Assembly (NCBI GenBank): GCA_025350045.1
Contig: JANXYM010000001.1
Location: forward strand, 1 to 60,650
DNA from: Methanomicrobiales archaeon
GTDB taxonomy: Archaea > Halobacteriota > Methanomicrobia > Methanomicrobiales > Methanospirillaceae
Direction: 5' to 3'
Length of the DNA stretch: 60,650 nt
The stretch's first letter is position 1; every line of letters begins with the position of its first letter. The translations under genes and the position numbers were made by a program. Below are positions 16,298 to 25,939 of this stretch, piece after piece. Below the pieces are notes generated by a model that was given only the letters and a program-made list of their open reading frames with translations, did no database searches and was not told the origin of the DNA.

Positions 16298-17281
16298 ATG
16301 AGCATTTTTCCCCAGCGACGGATGAGAAGAACCCGGACACGACATATCCAGCCGCTCCTGCGCGAGTGCTGCTTAACAAAAAACGATCTTATCGCTCCGC
16401 TTTTTGTGAATGAGACGATCTGTTCACCCCGGGCGATTGATGCGATGCCCGGCCAGTTCAACTACCCCATTGAAGGGATTGCCGCAGTTGCCGCAGACCT
16501 CTGGAAACGCGGGATACGCGCTGTGCTGCTTTTTGGCATCCCGAAAGTAAAAGATCCCGAAGCATGCTCTTCTTACGATGCCATAGGTGTAGTCCAGCAG
16601 GCAGTCCGGCGAATCAAGGCAGAGGTGCCGGGGATGGTTGTCATCACCGATGTCTGCGCCTGCGAATATACCGATCACGGCCACTGCGGGATTGTCGGGG
16701 AAGGCAGGAACGGCCCCGATCTCTTAAACGATCCCTCGCTTGAACTGATGAACCGGATCGCAGTCAGCCACGCGGAGAGCGGGGCCGATATCATCGCTCC
16801 TTCCTGTATGCTGGACGGAATGGTCGGCTCCCTGCGTGCAGCGCTCGACGATGCAGGGTATGAAGAGGTGCTGATCATGTCCTATTCGACCAAGTTTGCC
16901 TCTGCTCTCTATGGCCCGTTCCGGGAAGCAGCCGGCTCCGGGTTCTCGTTTGGCGATCGCTCCACCTACCAGATCCATTGCGGCAACAGCCGGGAAGCGA
17001 TCCTCGAATCCCAGATGGATGCGGATGAGGGCGCCGATATCCTCATGGTGAAACCCGCGGGATTCTATCTCGACATCCTTGCACAGGTTGCCGAGATCGG
17101 CCTGCCGGTCGCCGCCTACCAGGTCAGCGGGGAATACTCGATGATCAAAAGCGCAGCCGGGCGCGGATGGATAAAGGAGAAAGAGACGGTGCTCGAGAGC
17201 CTGACCTGCATCAAGCGTGCGGGAGCAGACCTCATCATCACCTATTTTGCAGCAGATGTTGCCGGGTGGCTCGATGAATAA
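16298..17281 (+). CDS. hemB: porphobilinogen synthase (delta-aminolevulinate dehydratase)
   Basis: A 327-residue enzyme joining two 5-aminolevulinate molecules into porphobilinogen. Visible are the zinc-site region [14 protein letters not shown], the first active Lys in [17 protein letters not shown] and the Schiff-base Lys in [12 protein letters not shown], plus the C-terminal [10 protein letters not shown]. The start follows AGGTGGT. Its stop overlaps the hemL ATG by 8 nt, opening a tight run of four overlapping genes. Confidence 0.97.
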   Translation: MSIFPQRRMRRTRTRHIQPLLRECCLTKNDLIAPLFVNETICSPRAIDAMPGQFNYPIEGIAAVAADLWKRGIRAVLLFGIPKVKDPEACSSYDAIGVVQQAVRRIKAEVPGMVVITDVCACEYTDHGHCGIVGEGRNGPDLLNDPSLELMNRIAVSHAESGADIIAPSCMLDGMVGSLRAALDDAGYEEVLIMSYSTKFASALYGPFREAAGSGFSFGDRSTYQIHCGNSREAILESQMDADEGADILMVKPAGFYLDILAQVAEIGLPVAAYQVSGEYSMIKSAAGRGWIKEKETVLESLTCIKRAGADLIITYFAADVAGWLDE

Positions 17282-18518
17282 TACCAGCAGTGACCTGTTC
17301 GAGCTTGCAAAGACCCTGATGCCCGGTGGCGTCAGCAGCCCGGTACGGGCGATCAGGCCGTACCCGTTCTACACTGCCAGCGCGAGCGGTTCCTACCTGA
17401 CCACCGTTGACGGGGATACCCTGCTCGACTGCTGCATGGCCTACGGCCCGCTCCTTCTCGGGCATGCAGCCCCCCAGGTACGACAGGCAGTGGAAGCCCA
17501 GCTGGATTATGGGTGGCTGTATGGTACCCCTTCACCGCTCGAACCTCAGTTTGCAAAGATGATCACCGGGGATCACCCCGGCATGGACATGGTGCGGTTC
17601 GTATCGAGCGGTTCGGAAGCCACCATGGCCGCCATCCGGCTTGCCCGCGGGTTTACCGGGAAAAAGGATATCGTAAAGATCGAAGGGGGGTTCCATGGAG
17701 CCCATGATGCCGTACTCGTCAAGGCGGGATCCGGGGCAACTACGATGGGGGTTCCGGACTCCGCAGGTGTGCTGGCCGATCTCGTAAAGCACACCCGGCA
17801 GGTCGCCTATAATGACCCGGAAGCTCTTGAGTCCCTGCTCACCGCTCATACCGATGTCGCAGCCCTCATCATCGAACCGGTGCTCGGCAACATAGGGCCG
17901 GTATTACCGGATCCTCATTATCTCAAAGACGTCCGGGAGATCACCAGGGCACACGATGTGCTGCTGATCTTCGATGAAGTGATCACCGGCTACCGTCTCG
18001 GCATTGGCGGGGCGCAGGTATTGTACGGCGTTAAACCGGATCTCACCACCCTGGGCAAGATCATTGGCGGGGGGCTTCCCATCGGTGCGTTTGGCGGGCG
18101 CAGGGATATCATGCAGCTCGTTGCACCGCAGGGCCCGGTGTACCAGGCAGGCACCTTCTCGGGAAACCCGCTCTCCCTTTCAGCCGGCATCGCCACGCTC
18201 ACGTACCTTCACGACAACCAGATGCTCTACCCGGAGCTCGATGCCAAGACGCGGGAGCTCGAAGAGTCGCTGAATCTGGACGGGGGCTCGTTTGTCCGGC
18301 TCGGCTCTATGTTCAAGTATTTCTTCCGCAGCACTCCCCCGAAAAATTACCGCGAGGTCAGGGAGTGCAACACCGATGCCTTTGGCAGCTTCTGGAAACG
18401 GATGCTTAAAGCCGGTATCTTCCTCCCCCCCTCCCAGTTTGAGACCAACTTCATCTCGACAGCGCACAGCGATCAGGATCTCGTCACCCTAGCACAGGCG
18501 TACTCACAATGTCGATAA
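17274..18518 (+). CDS. hemL: glutamate-1-semialdehyde 2,1-aminomutase
   Basis: A 414-residue PLP enzyme that turns glutamate-1-semialdehyde into 5-aminolevulinate. Motifs: [12 protein letters not shown] at the N-terminus, the cofactor-site [32 protein letters not shown], and the PLP-binding Lys in [17 protein letters not shown]. The start sits inside the end of hemB, with GGTGG just upstream. It works directly after HemA in the pathway. Confidence 0.97.
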   Translation: MNNTSSDLFELAKTLMPGGVSSPVRAIRPYPFYTASASGSYLTTVDGDTLLDCCMAYGPLLLGHAAPQVRQAVEAQLDYGWLYGTPSPLEPQFAKMITGDHPGMDMVRFVSSGSEATMAAIRLARGFTGKKDIVKIEGGFHGAHDAVLVKAGSGATTMGVPDSAGVLADLVKHTRQVAYNDPEALESLLTAHTDVAALIIEPVLGNIGPVLPDPHYLKDVREITRAHDVLLIFDEVITGYRLGIGGAQVLYGVKPDLTTLGKIIGGGLPIGAFGGRRDIMQLVAPQGPVYQAGTFSGNPLSLSAGIATLTYLHDNQMLYPELDAKTRELEESLNLDGGSFVRLGSMFKYFFRSTPPKNYREVRECNTDAFGSFWKRMLKAGIFLPPSQFETNFISTAHSDQDLVTLAQAYSQCR

Positions 18519-19399
18519 CGATTGGAACCCGGGGCAGCAAGCTCGCACTCGCCCAGACCGAGACGGTCATGAAAAAACTCTCGGCTCTCGGTATAGCGTC
18601 AGAGAAGACCATCATCAATACACTGGGCGATACCACCACCCAGGTTCCGCTGCATGCGATTGGCGGGCAGGGGGTCTTTGTCCGGGCACTCGACGATGCG
18701 ATCCTTGCCGGACAGATCGACTGTGCGGTGCACAGCATGAAAGATATTCCCGCGTACCGTCCCCACGGACTGTTCACTGCCGCAGTGCTCAAACGCGATT
18801 CGCCGGCCGATTATATTGCCCATAACGGCCCGCTTGACAGGGTCAGGGTGATCGGCACATCGAGCACCCGCAGGAGAGCCCAGCTGCTCCGGCATGACCC
18901 TGACCTTACGATACACGATCTCCGGGGGAATGTCGATACCCGCATCCGGAAACTGAATGAAGGGGACTACGATGCGATCATCCTGGCAGAGGCGGGTCTC
19001 ACCCGGCTGGATATAAGGATTCCCGGCGAGCGCTTCCCGCCGGAAAAATTCGTCCCGTCCCCGAACCAGGGGACCATTGCGGTCGTGAGCCGGGCCGATC
19101 CCTCGCTCATGGAAGTGCTTTCGGCGCTCGATCACCCGCCTACGCGAAACGATGTACTGATTGAACGGGCGGTGATGGAACAACTGGGCGGGGGATGCTA
19201 TACGCCGCTGGGGATCTACTGCCTGTCCGGGCACCTGATCGCAGAAGTGCTCTCGCTGGATGGCACCCGTACTGAGCGGATCGAGACGGATGTCAGGACG
19301 ATCGATGAGGCACGGGAACAGGGCCGGCTGCTCAAAGCCAGGGCACAGGACCTGATTGAGGATGCCTGCAGACAACTGGGGATTAACAATGAAGGGTAA
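18509..19399 (+). CDS. hemC: porphobilinogen deaminase (hydroxymethylbilane synthase)
   Basis: A 296-residue enzyme that links four porphobilinogens into hydroxymethylbilane. It has the N-terminal [13 protein letters not shown], the catalytic HSMKDIP, the [10 protein letters not shown] stretch, and the dipyrromethane-cofactor Cys in [10 protein letters not shown]. The ATG overlaps the hemL end by 10 nt. The product needs HemD to become uroporphyrinogen III; no hemD is in the window. Confidence 0.97.
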   Translation: MSITIGTRGSKLALAQTETVMKKLSALGIASEKTIINTLGDTTTQVPLHAIGGQGVFVRALDDAILAGQIDCAVHSMKDIPAYRPHGLFTAAVLKRDSPADYIAHNGPLDRVRVIGTSSTRRRAQLLRHDPDLTIHDLRGNVDTRIRKLNEGDYDAIILAEAGLTRLDIRIPGERFPPEKFVPSPNQGTIAVVSRADPSLMEVLSALDHPPTRNDVLIERAVMEQLGGGCYTPLGIYCLSGHLIAEVLSLDGTRTERIETDVRTIDEAREQGRLLKARAQDLIEDACRQLGINNEG

Positions 19400-20144
19400 A
19401 GTGTATCTGGTGGGCTCCGGCCCCGGTGGCGAAGGGCTGCTCACGCAGCGGGCCCGGACCGTGATCGATAACGCGGATGTGGTGCTGTTCGACCAGCTCC
19501 CGGGGGAAGAAATTATTGCTTCCCTGCCCGCCCGGGCCGAGAAGATCGACTGCGGGAAGTATGGCGGAAAACATATGCTGGAACAGGACGAGATCGAGGC
19601 TCTCGTGGTGGACCGGGCCCGGAAGGGAAAGACGGTTGTCCGGTTAAAAGGCGGCGATCCCTTCCTGTTCGGGCGTGGCGGCGAGGAACTCGAGACCGTC
19701 CGCACTGCCGGTATTGAAGTCGAGATGGTGCCGGGGATCTCGAGTGCCCTTGCGGTTCCCGCCTCCGTGGGAATCCCGCTCACCCACCGGAAGTACGCCT
19801 CGCAGGTCACGATCCTCACAGGTAACGAGGACCCGACCCGGGCCGAACCTGCGCTGGACTGGAAACTCCTTGCGCAGAGCCGGGGTACGATTGTGATCCT
19901 GATGGGCGTGGCAAACCTTGGCAGGATTGCCGGGGTGCTCATACAGAACGGCAAGTCCCCGGACACCCCGGTTGCGATCATCGAACGCGGCCTGCGGAAA
20001 GACCGGCGGGTCACCACCGGCCCACTGGCAACCATTGCTGATGCTGCAAAAAGCGCCGGTGTCATGCCCCCGGCCGTCATCGTGATCGGGGATGTAGTGA
20101 AGCTTTATAATCCGGAGAACCCGGATCTGATACCTGTGGAGTAA
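19389..20144 (+). CDS. cobA: uroporphyrinogen-III C-methyltransferase
   Basis: A 251-residue SAM-dependent enzyme that adds two methyl groups to uroporphyrinogen III, giving precorrin-2. It carries the SUMT signatures VYLVGSGPGGEGLLT, VVRLKGGDPFLFGRGGEE, VVPGISS-like (MVPGISSALAVPASVGIPLT) and the C-terminal VIVIGDVV. It starts 11 nt inside hemC and completes the overlapping run hemB-hemL-hemC-cobA. Its product is the substrate of the dehydrogenase encoded before hemA. Confidence 0.95.
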   Translation: MKGKVYLVGSGPGGEGLLTQRARTVIDNADVVLFDQLPGEEIIASLPARAEKIDCGKYGGKHMLEQDEIEALVVDRARKGKTVVRLKGGDPFLFGRGGEELETVRTAGIEVEMVPGISSALAVPASVGIPLTHRKYASQVTILTGNEDPTRAEPALDWKLLAQSRGTIVILMGVANLGRIAGVLIQNGKSPDTPVAIIERGLRKDRRVTTGPLATIADAAKSAGVMPPAVIVIGDVVKLYNPENPDLIPVE

Positions 20145-20150
20145 TAACCC

Positions 20151-20594
20151 ATGATTGAGATTATCAATAAATTTGAAAAATTTATTTATGCCGTGCTCAT
20201 GATCATGCTGATGGTGGTGCTGATAACGTCTCTTTTTGAGCTTGTTTCGATCATGTATGACGCCCTCTGGGTTAACACCCCGGGTCTCCTCAAATCCCAT
20301 GAACTTATCGCCGTGCTGGGGGCGTTCCTGCTGGTGCTCATCGGCGTCGAGCTGCTGGATACCATCAAGGCCTACTTCATTGAAAACACCATCCACGTTG
20401 AGATCGTGATCCTGCTGGCCATTATTGCCATGGCAAGGAAAGTGATCCTCCTGGATCCCACGGCCGCAGACCCCTATGCGTTTGGGTTTGAGCTGATGGG
20501 AATCGGTGTGATTGTTGTTGGTCTCGGGGCAGGGTACTACCTGATCAAGAAAGCGGGATTATTGCATTATCCGGCCAGACAGAAGACGGAATAA
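20151..20594 (+). CDS. PsiE-like membrane protein
   Basis: A 147-residue protein with four hydrophobic helices (about 10-36, 47-68, 78-95, 105-126) and the pattern ELLDTIKAYF between helices two and three, which recalls the phosphate-starvation-inducible PsiE family. Its function is unknown in archaea. It begins 6 nt after cobA, so it may be read from the heme operon, though the link is probably only positional. Confidence 0.7.
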   Translation: MIEIINKFEKFIYAVLMIMLMVVLITSLFELVSIMYDALWVNTPGLLKSHELIAVLGAFLLVLIGVELLDTIKAYFIENTIHVEIVILLAIIAMARKVILLDPTAADPYAFGFELMGIGVIVVGLGAGYYLIKKAGLLHYPARQKTE

Positions 20595-20759
20595 TATATT
20601 TTTTTACCTCCATTCCCGGATACTATCCGCCTGATTCCTTCTCCGCAGGAGTCATGGGATCCCTGTCCGCGATCCGGATCCTGGACTGTATTTCCCGGAA
20701 CCGGGGAAAGAGCTTTTACCCTCATCTCTCCTAATTCTGCTCTGGAAAAAGGGTTGTTG

Positions 20760-20957
20760 ATGAGAACTCTCACTATCGAAGGGTACATAATCGGACTCTT
20801 TGTTTTTTTGAACGGGATGTATGTTATCGCATTCCCCCCCGCGGGTGACGAACCGCAGGGCTATGCGATCATTGCCATCGGGATCTTCATTATCCTTGCA
20901 ACCCGGCACCTTGTTGCAACCATGGAAAAGGATGAGGAATGCCCCCCGCTGTCGTGA
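20760..20957 (+). CDS. small two-helix membrane protein
   Basis: A 65-residue protein with two membrane helices (about 8-27 and 36-54) and an acidic C-terminus. Not recognised. The ATG before RTLTIEGY was chosen. No clear partner nearby. Confidence 0.5.
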   Translation: MRTLTIEGYIIGLFVFLNGMYVIAFPPAGDEPQGYAIIAIGIFIILATRHLVATMEKDEECPPLS

Positions 20958-21066
20958 GGTGACTGCGCGGTTGGCTGAGCCGGCCGGGACAGCAGCGTCA
21001 TCCCGCGATCGCGGGTGGTGTCTTTGCTACTGCTTTTTCAGGCCGGGGATCTGCAACGATGGGGAG

Positions 21067-21288
21067 TTATAACAACTCCAGAAATTTTTCGACAGTCAGA
21101 TCCGCATCCTTAATGATGACACGCAATGTGCCCCGGGCAATTTCCGGATGACTGGGTACCGTCAGCGGACGCCTGAGCTGATGCCTGAGATGAATATGAC
21201 TTCCCTTCGGGTCATTAATCGTGTAGCCCTGTTTTCCGAGCGCTTTTACCACTTCCTTACCGGAAAGGATGGGAAGTTTGTCCGTCAT
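21067..21288 (-). CDS. hicA: HicA-type toxin (mRNA interferase)
   Basis: A 73-residue dsRBD-like HicA protein. Family features are SGKEVVKALGKQGYTI, the catalytic-His segment PKGSHIHLRH, and VPSHPEIARGTLRVIIKDA. Active HicA cleaves mRNA and is held back by HicB. The ATG overlaps the hicB stop by 4 nt (ATGA), giving the antitoxin-first order. Confidence 0.92.
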   Translation of the reverse strand: MTDKLPILSGKEVVKALGKQGYTINDPKGSHIHLRHQLRRPLTVPSHPEIARGTLRVIIKDADLTVEKFLELL

Positions 21289-21503
21289 ATGTCAACGGCG
21301 ACAAAGGTTTCTTTCACGCCCGGGCGATGATAAAGGGGAATACCATCGCGTGCGAGTGCGCTGAGGTGCAGCTCAATGGCTTCTGCAATGTTCTTCTTTG
21401 CCTCCTCCTCAGTCTTTCCCTGGGAGATGCAGCCCGGTAGTGCCGGTACGGTGACAATGTACCAGCCATCCTCATCCTGTTCAATGGCAATCTTGAAATC
21501 CAT
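21285..21503 (-). CDS. hicB: HicB-type antitoxin
   Basis: A 72-residue protein with the HicB core IAIEQDEDGWYIVTVPALPG, CISQGKTEEEAKKNIAEAI. It is short: the C-terminal DNA-binding domain (RHH or HTH) found in longer HicB proteins is absent, so it can neutralise HicA but probably cannot repress its own promoter by itself. It leads the hicBA pair. Confidence 0.9.
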   Translation of the reverse strand: MDFKIAIEQDEDGWYIVTVPALPGCISQGKTEEEAKKNIAEAIELHLSALARDGIPLYHRPGVKETFVAVDI

Positions 21504-21544
21504 ATCTGCTCCCCAAATCGTATACAGATATTTGGTTCCGGTAT

Positions 21545-21814
21545 TTAAGAGGCTTTATTTCCCTCAACAATCGCAATCTCCTCCGCTGTCAGCCCGTACA
21601 ACTCATACACCAACTTATCGATCGCCCCATCCGCCGCCTCAACCTGCCGTGGTAGCAGCGTCTTCTCGTGATCGAGGGTGGCGTCCTGCAACTTTTTGTT
21701 TAACTCCAGCATCTGCGTGACGAGCGCAACCCTGCGATCGTGCCGGGCTTTGTCTGCGGGGTCGGTAGGGTCGATGGTTCGCTGAACTGGAATGAAAAAG
21801 AGCTGATTACTGTA
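21545..21814 (-). pseudogene. C-terminal remnant of a type IIG (Eco57I-like) restriction-modification enzyme
   Basis: An open frame of 89 codons without a plausible start reads QLFFIPVQRTIDPTDPADKA, then LVTQMLELNKKLQDATLDHE, and ends YELYGLTAEEIAIVEG plus a few residues. This is the usual C-terminal end of fused methyltransferase-endonucleases with a TaqI-like specificity domain. An in-frame stop closes it upstream. The matching N-terminal end is at 23012-23302 on the same strand, with an unrelated gene between them. The middle of the enzyme (methyltransferase and most of the specificity region) is gone. Confidence 0.8.
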
Positions 21815-21944
21815 TTAGCCTTGTCTTGTTGGCTGTGACGTATGTCCCATTCATGTCCCCTTTATGTCAGCATTGCGGGAACGTGCAGAAGAGAGAGTGA
21901 TTGAGAAGGCCAGAACTTCTGGTTATTGAACGTAAATCACCCTG

Positions 21945-23015
21945 TTACATGTCAGTAGGATTATCCGGCTCATCGTCCCGGTATATTTTTTCCGGCAGTT
22001 TTGTCTCTTTTAGCATTCGGTCAAAATCGCTTTCAAAAAGCCGGTCCTGAACTATACGATATTTTTCAAATTCCGTCTCTGCAAACTCTTTTGCCATCTC
22101 TGCCGTTACTTTCCCGCTATCTTCAAGCAGTTTCCGATCATCAAATTCAAGGAACCGGTCAAGACGTTTTGCCCAGTCTTCCATGGTCATGGGTATCTGT
22201 CGTCTGGCACGATCTTCAGCAAGATCAAGCCAGGCATTGACAATCCTGCCAAGGGATTCGAGCTCGTGCGAAGTCAGGTAATTTTTTGCAACCACTACAT
22301 CAGTCTTCAGAATTTTTCCTTCAGGACTGTTCTCCCACGAGGTCAGTCCCATGTGGTCGTTTCTACTGTCAGCGCGCTTTATTATCAGTTCGGCTGCGGT
22401 ATGGCCGTGAATTGCGAAATGCAATTTGTTCTGGACTTTTGCAAAAAAATCGCGGGTTGTCGGGGCATCCCTGTTGTAATCAATGCTTATGGCATAGATG
22501 TCGGTGATCTTCTGGTAGAACCGTCTCTCGCTGAGGCGGATCTCCCGTATCTCCGCAAGTAAGCGCTCAAAGTAATCTTCTCCAAGGAACGTACCGTTTT
22601 CCATCCTTTTTTTGTCCAGTACGTATCCCTTGACGGCGAATTCCCGCAACACCCGGGTTGCCCACTGGCGGAACTGGGTGGCTCTCTTTGAATTGACGCG
22701 GTATCCGACCGAGATTATTGCATCAAGACTGTAGTATTCAAGATTCCGTGATACGTCTCGGTTTCCTTCACTTTGAACTGTTCGGAATTTCCGAATAGTT
22801 GCATCGCGGGTCAGTTCCCCGCTTTCAAAAATATTCTTCAGGTGTTCGTTTATATTTGGAAGACCCACATCGAAGAGGGCGGCCATCATCTTCTGGCTCA
22901 GCCAGATCGTCTTATCCTCATACCTGACTTCAATCGATTCTTCACCGGCGGTTGAGGTAAATATCAGAAATTCGGCGGTGCTGTTTCGTATCAGTTTCTT
23001 TTCATGTCCGGTCAT
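21945..23015 (-). CDS. RhuM family protein
   Basis: A 356-residue protein of the virulence RhuM (PF13310-like) family. Signatures: VRYEDKTIWLSQKMMAALFD, NINEHLKNIFESGEL, YYSLDAIISVGYRVNSKRAT and QFRQWATRVLREFAVKGYVL. The N-terminal half resembles a Bro/KilA-type DNA-binding module. RhuM genes are often nested in restriction-modification loci; the biochemical role is unknown. The ATG was chosen because GAGGGGTG sits just upstream; a GTG nine bases earlier is possible. The ATG overlaps the stop of the upstream R-M fragment (ATGA). Confidence 0.88.
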   Translation of the reverse strand: MTGHEKKLIRNSTAEFLIFTSTAGEESIEVRYEDKTIWLSQKMMAALFDVGLPNINEHLKNIFESGELTRDATIRKFRTVQSEGNRDVSRNLEYYSLDAIISVGYRVNSKRATQFRQWATRVLREFAVKGYVLDKKRMENGTFLGEDYFERLLAEIREIRLSERRFYQKITDIYAISIDYNRDAPTTRDFFAKVQNKLHFAIHGHTAAELIIKRADSRNDHMGLTSWENSPEGKILKTDVVVAKNYLTSHELESLGRIVNAWLDLAEDRARRQIPMTMEDWAKRLDRFLEFDDRKLLEDSGKVTAEMAKEFAETEFEKYRIVQDRLFESDFDRMLKETKLPEKIYRDDEPDNPTDM

Positions 23016-23302
23016 TTCCCGCACCCCTCGACAATGAACTTCCTGACGCCCCCGATGCGAAAGGTATAATCAAAAAACTGGGTGGTCCCGCGAATCCGGA
23101 CCGGCTCTTCGTGCAGCACCTCACGATAGGCTTCCGAGTGTCCCTTGTTGTTGTTTACGTCCCAGCCCAGCGCGTGGAAGAACGGATCGGTGAAATCCTG
23201 CCGGAGCTGGGTTTCATTGTACTTCTCCTGCCCGCGAATGTAGGCATCGCGGTGAAACGTGTACTTGTCAACAAGGGGCTGGATCGTTTCGGGTACTGCC
23301 AT
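23012..23302 (-). pseudogene. N-terminal fragment of a type IIG restriction-modification enzyme
   Basis: A 96-residue open frame that matches the start of Eco57I-like enzymes: IQPLVDKYTFHRDAYIRGQE, YNETQLRQDFTDPFFHALGW, then FDYTFRIGGVRKFIVE. In intact proteins this continues into the nuclease core (an E-x-K motif); here it ends GCGK and stop right after KFIVE. The last bases of the fragment supply the ribosome-binding site for RhuM, and its TGA overlaps the RhuM ATG. The remnant may still be translated but cannot be an active enzyme. Confidence 0.82.
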
Positions 23303-24534
23303 TGTTCTGATATTAATAATCACAAGAGATTAAACGTGCTGAATCTGTTCTCTCAATTTCAGCCAAACCTCGTTCAACCTCCCAAACGCTCCGGTACTTT
23401 CACGTTCCGGTGCCTTTCGAGTACCGGGCTATTGCCAAACGCCATGCGATCACCGGCTCCCGCTGCCCCCTTCGCGAGACCCGGCCAGCCCCCGGGCCTC
23501 AGCAAGGACGGGTGGGGCCTGACAGGAAATTTCCTGGCCGGATTTTTCCCGGAAAATTTTCAACCGGATTTTCTTGAAACATTGTAAGCAGAGCTTGCTG
23601 AAAAAAATTTCAAGCGGATCCAGAAATAAATTTTTTACCCGTTCCTCCGTACCAAAAAAATCCCTTCGCACCCCGTCCGACCCCCCCCTCTAAACACCCC
23701 CTTTTTCTGACTTCACTACCTCTCCAATCCGGGCTCGCAACGGCCCCCGTTCCTACAAAATTCCCAAACCAAGCCCAAATTGAGCCCTGTTTCCGATCAG
23801 ATCACCCCCTGTTCGATCGAAAACTCCTGGATATTTCGCATGCAGAGGGGGTCCGGTAAGATGCGAGAAATTAACGACGGTGTCCGACGATGGGATCTCC
23901 CGGTATGAGCCCCAAAACAGGCCTTCTTTTCCCTTTGACCGTGTTACCCCCCCAGCCCCTCTGAGTTTTGCCCTCCAAAAGCATCCATTAGGGTTTCTTT
24001 AGCGCCACGCAAAATGCTCCGTTTGCCTTGAATCCTGCGCAAAATCGGTATTGAGCAAACGTTTGTAAAACTGTACCCGTTTTTGCGATAATTCCGGAAA
24101 TGATCTTCCCGGATAGGCAAACCGGGCTCTTACAGGGCCCGGATAAGGATGTCTCAATACAGATATTCCGGGAGGGGGGGACTCCGATGGAGAACCGGGT
24201 AGGTGGTTTATGATGGTCTTTTGTGGGTCGGTGGCCCGGATCGCATCTCGCAATTATGGAGATCCTGCTCCCAGCAGATGTTCCTGCACCTGGAAGTCCC
24301 GGACTATTCCGGGTTCATCCCGCCCTGCTTTTGTCAATCCGGGGATCCCGGTTTTCGGTCCAGTAGAAATGGTGCCAACGCCCGACAAAATTCCCCTTAT
24401 AATGGAGTATTTTTTGAAAATAAGCCTGTAAAAAAGAAATAAACCGGCCAATTTAGCAGCGTTTAAATCGCCCCTTTTTCCCCGTCGCCGGTAATTCCCT
24501 GTAACCAGAAAGAATCCCTGTTTTTGGGGTGGTA
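23303..24534. other. 1.23-kb region without a recognisable gene
   Basis: Reading frames here are short and overlapping, with no ribosome-binding sites and no protein likeness. The left half is C-rich on the plus strand; it has a perfect palindrome CAGGAAATTTCCTG near 23530, GTCCGACCCCCCC near 23680 (also near 9100) and CCCCCCAGCCCCTC near 23950. It may be decayed sequence from the neighbouring R-M locus. Confidence 0.5.
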
Positions 24535-25788
24535 TCACTCACCCGCCATCCGGCTCTTCTCTTCAGCCCGCTTCCGGATTCCTTCCGCAGCGAGGAAACC
24601 GGTAGAGAAGGCAGCCTGTAAATTATAGCCGCCGGTATCGCCATCGATGTCCAGCACCTCGCCGGCAAAATACAGGCGGGGAATGGTTTTTGATTCCATG
24701 GTCTTCAGGTTCACGCCATCGAGCGCCACACCGCCCCGCGTCACCATGGCAACCGCATACCCGCCCGGTGCCGTAACGATCAGGGGAAATTCCGTGCAGT
24801 TCGTGACCAGCCGGGTCCGCTGCTCTGCGGAGAAATGATTGCACTTGAGCTCGTCGGGGATATCGGAAAGTTTGAGGAGTTTCCGGTTAAGCCGCTCGGG
24901 GATCGGGTATCCCGCAAGTATCGTGCTGACATTCCATGTCCGGTTCTCCTGCACTCGGCGGGAAAGATCTGCGGTAAATTCCTCGCGCTTGATCGTTCCC
25001 ACAAACGAGAGCTTGAGAAGATCATCCGGCTGGATGTGCCGTGAGGCATCGAGAATGCCCGGGCCGGATACGCCAAGGTGAGTGAAGAGCACATCTCCTC
25101 TGTACTCCCCGACTTTTTTTCCTCCCCGCCAGACCGTAAACGGCATCTCCTCAAACGAGATCCCGGCAAGAGCCGCGAATGGGAAATTCTTGATCAGGAG
25201 CGGTGTTAAAGCGGGTGCAGTCTCTGTGACTGGTTGTCCCAGCAACTGGGCGAACCGGACCCCGTCCCCGGTCGAACCGGTCTTTGGGTAGGAAGAGCCC
25301 CCGGTCGTGATCACGAGTACGGTTGAGCGGTATACTGCGCGGGGAGTCACGAGTTCGAATCCCGCAGTCTGTCGGGTAACCGCAGTGACCGGCTCCCCGC
25401 AATGAATGTTCACCCCCTTCGTTTTACATTCCGCCAGAAGGACTGCCAGCACATCGGCCGACTGCCGGCTTCTGGGGAAAACCTTGCCATTCTCCTCAGC
25501 CTGCATTGGGAGAGCGCGTTCCTCAAAAAAAGCGAGAAGCGCTTTGTTGGTGAATGAAAAGAGTGCCGGTTTCACCAGTTTCCCGTGATCGCCATACCGG
25601 GCAAGGAAATCCCGCATCTCGCCGATATGGGTGATATTGCACTGGCCGGTGCCCGAAAGCAGGAGTTTTTTTCCCGGCCCGTCCATTTTTTCGAGAACGA
25701 TTATCCTGCTGCCGGGTGCCGCTGCATGAATTGCACAAAAAAGCCCGGCCGGTCCTGCGCCAATCACGGCAATATCGTACTGCACCAT
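24535..25788 (-). CDS. HI0933/BaiN-like flavoprotein (NAD(P)/FAD-dependent oxidoreductase)
   Basis: A 417-residue flavoprotein. The N-terminal FAD-binding motif is YDIAVIGAGPAGLFCAIHAA, then GPGKKLLLSGTGQCNITH, the TTGGSSYPKTGSTGDG loop, VLFTHLGVSGPGILD, and the C-terminal FAGEVLDIDGDTGGYNLQAA. Proteins of this family (HI0933, YhiN, BaiN) are flavin oxidoreductases, mostly of unknown substrate. The start MVQYDI follows GGGGAG. It stands alone, divergent from the MFS gene to its right. Confidence 0.93.
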   Translation of the reverse strand: MVQYDIAVIGAGPAGLFCAIHAAAPGSRIIVLEKMDGPGKKLLLSGTGQCNITHIGEMRDFLARYGDHGKLVKPALFSFTNKALLAFFEERALPMQAEENGKVFPRSRQSADVLAVLLAECKTKGVNIHCGEPVTAVTRQTAGFELVTPRAVYRSTVLVITTGGSSYPKTGSTGDGVRFAQLLGQPVTETAPALTPLLIKNFPFAALAGISFEEMPFTVWRGGKKVGEYRGDVLFTHLGVSGPGILDASRHIQPDDLLKLSFVGTIKREEFTADLSRRVQENRTWNVSTILAGYPIPERLNRKLLKLSDIPDELKCNHFSAEQRTRLVTNCTEFPLIVTAPGGYAVAMVTRGGVALDGVNLKTMESKTIPRLYFAGEVLDIDGDTGGYNLQAAFSTGFLAAEGIRKRAEEKSRMAGE

Positions 25789-25939
25789 CTCCCCACGTAT
25801 CCTCCATACTACTGCCACCCGTAAACCTCTTGAAGTATTGCACAGGCACTTTTAAGGTAATGGGAATCTGCTTCCGGTTCCCTCTCCGGGCAAAGTTACC
25901 CTATCCTTAATCCCTTTTAAGGACAAAAATCTGGTACTC

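Noticed and set aside
18599-20080. 493-codon leftward frame across hemC and cobA
   Set aside because: It lies wholly antisense to two genes with clear motifs and is Pro/Arg/Ser-rich as expected from the reverse of GC-rich codons.
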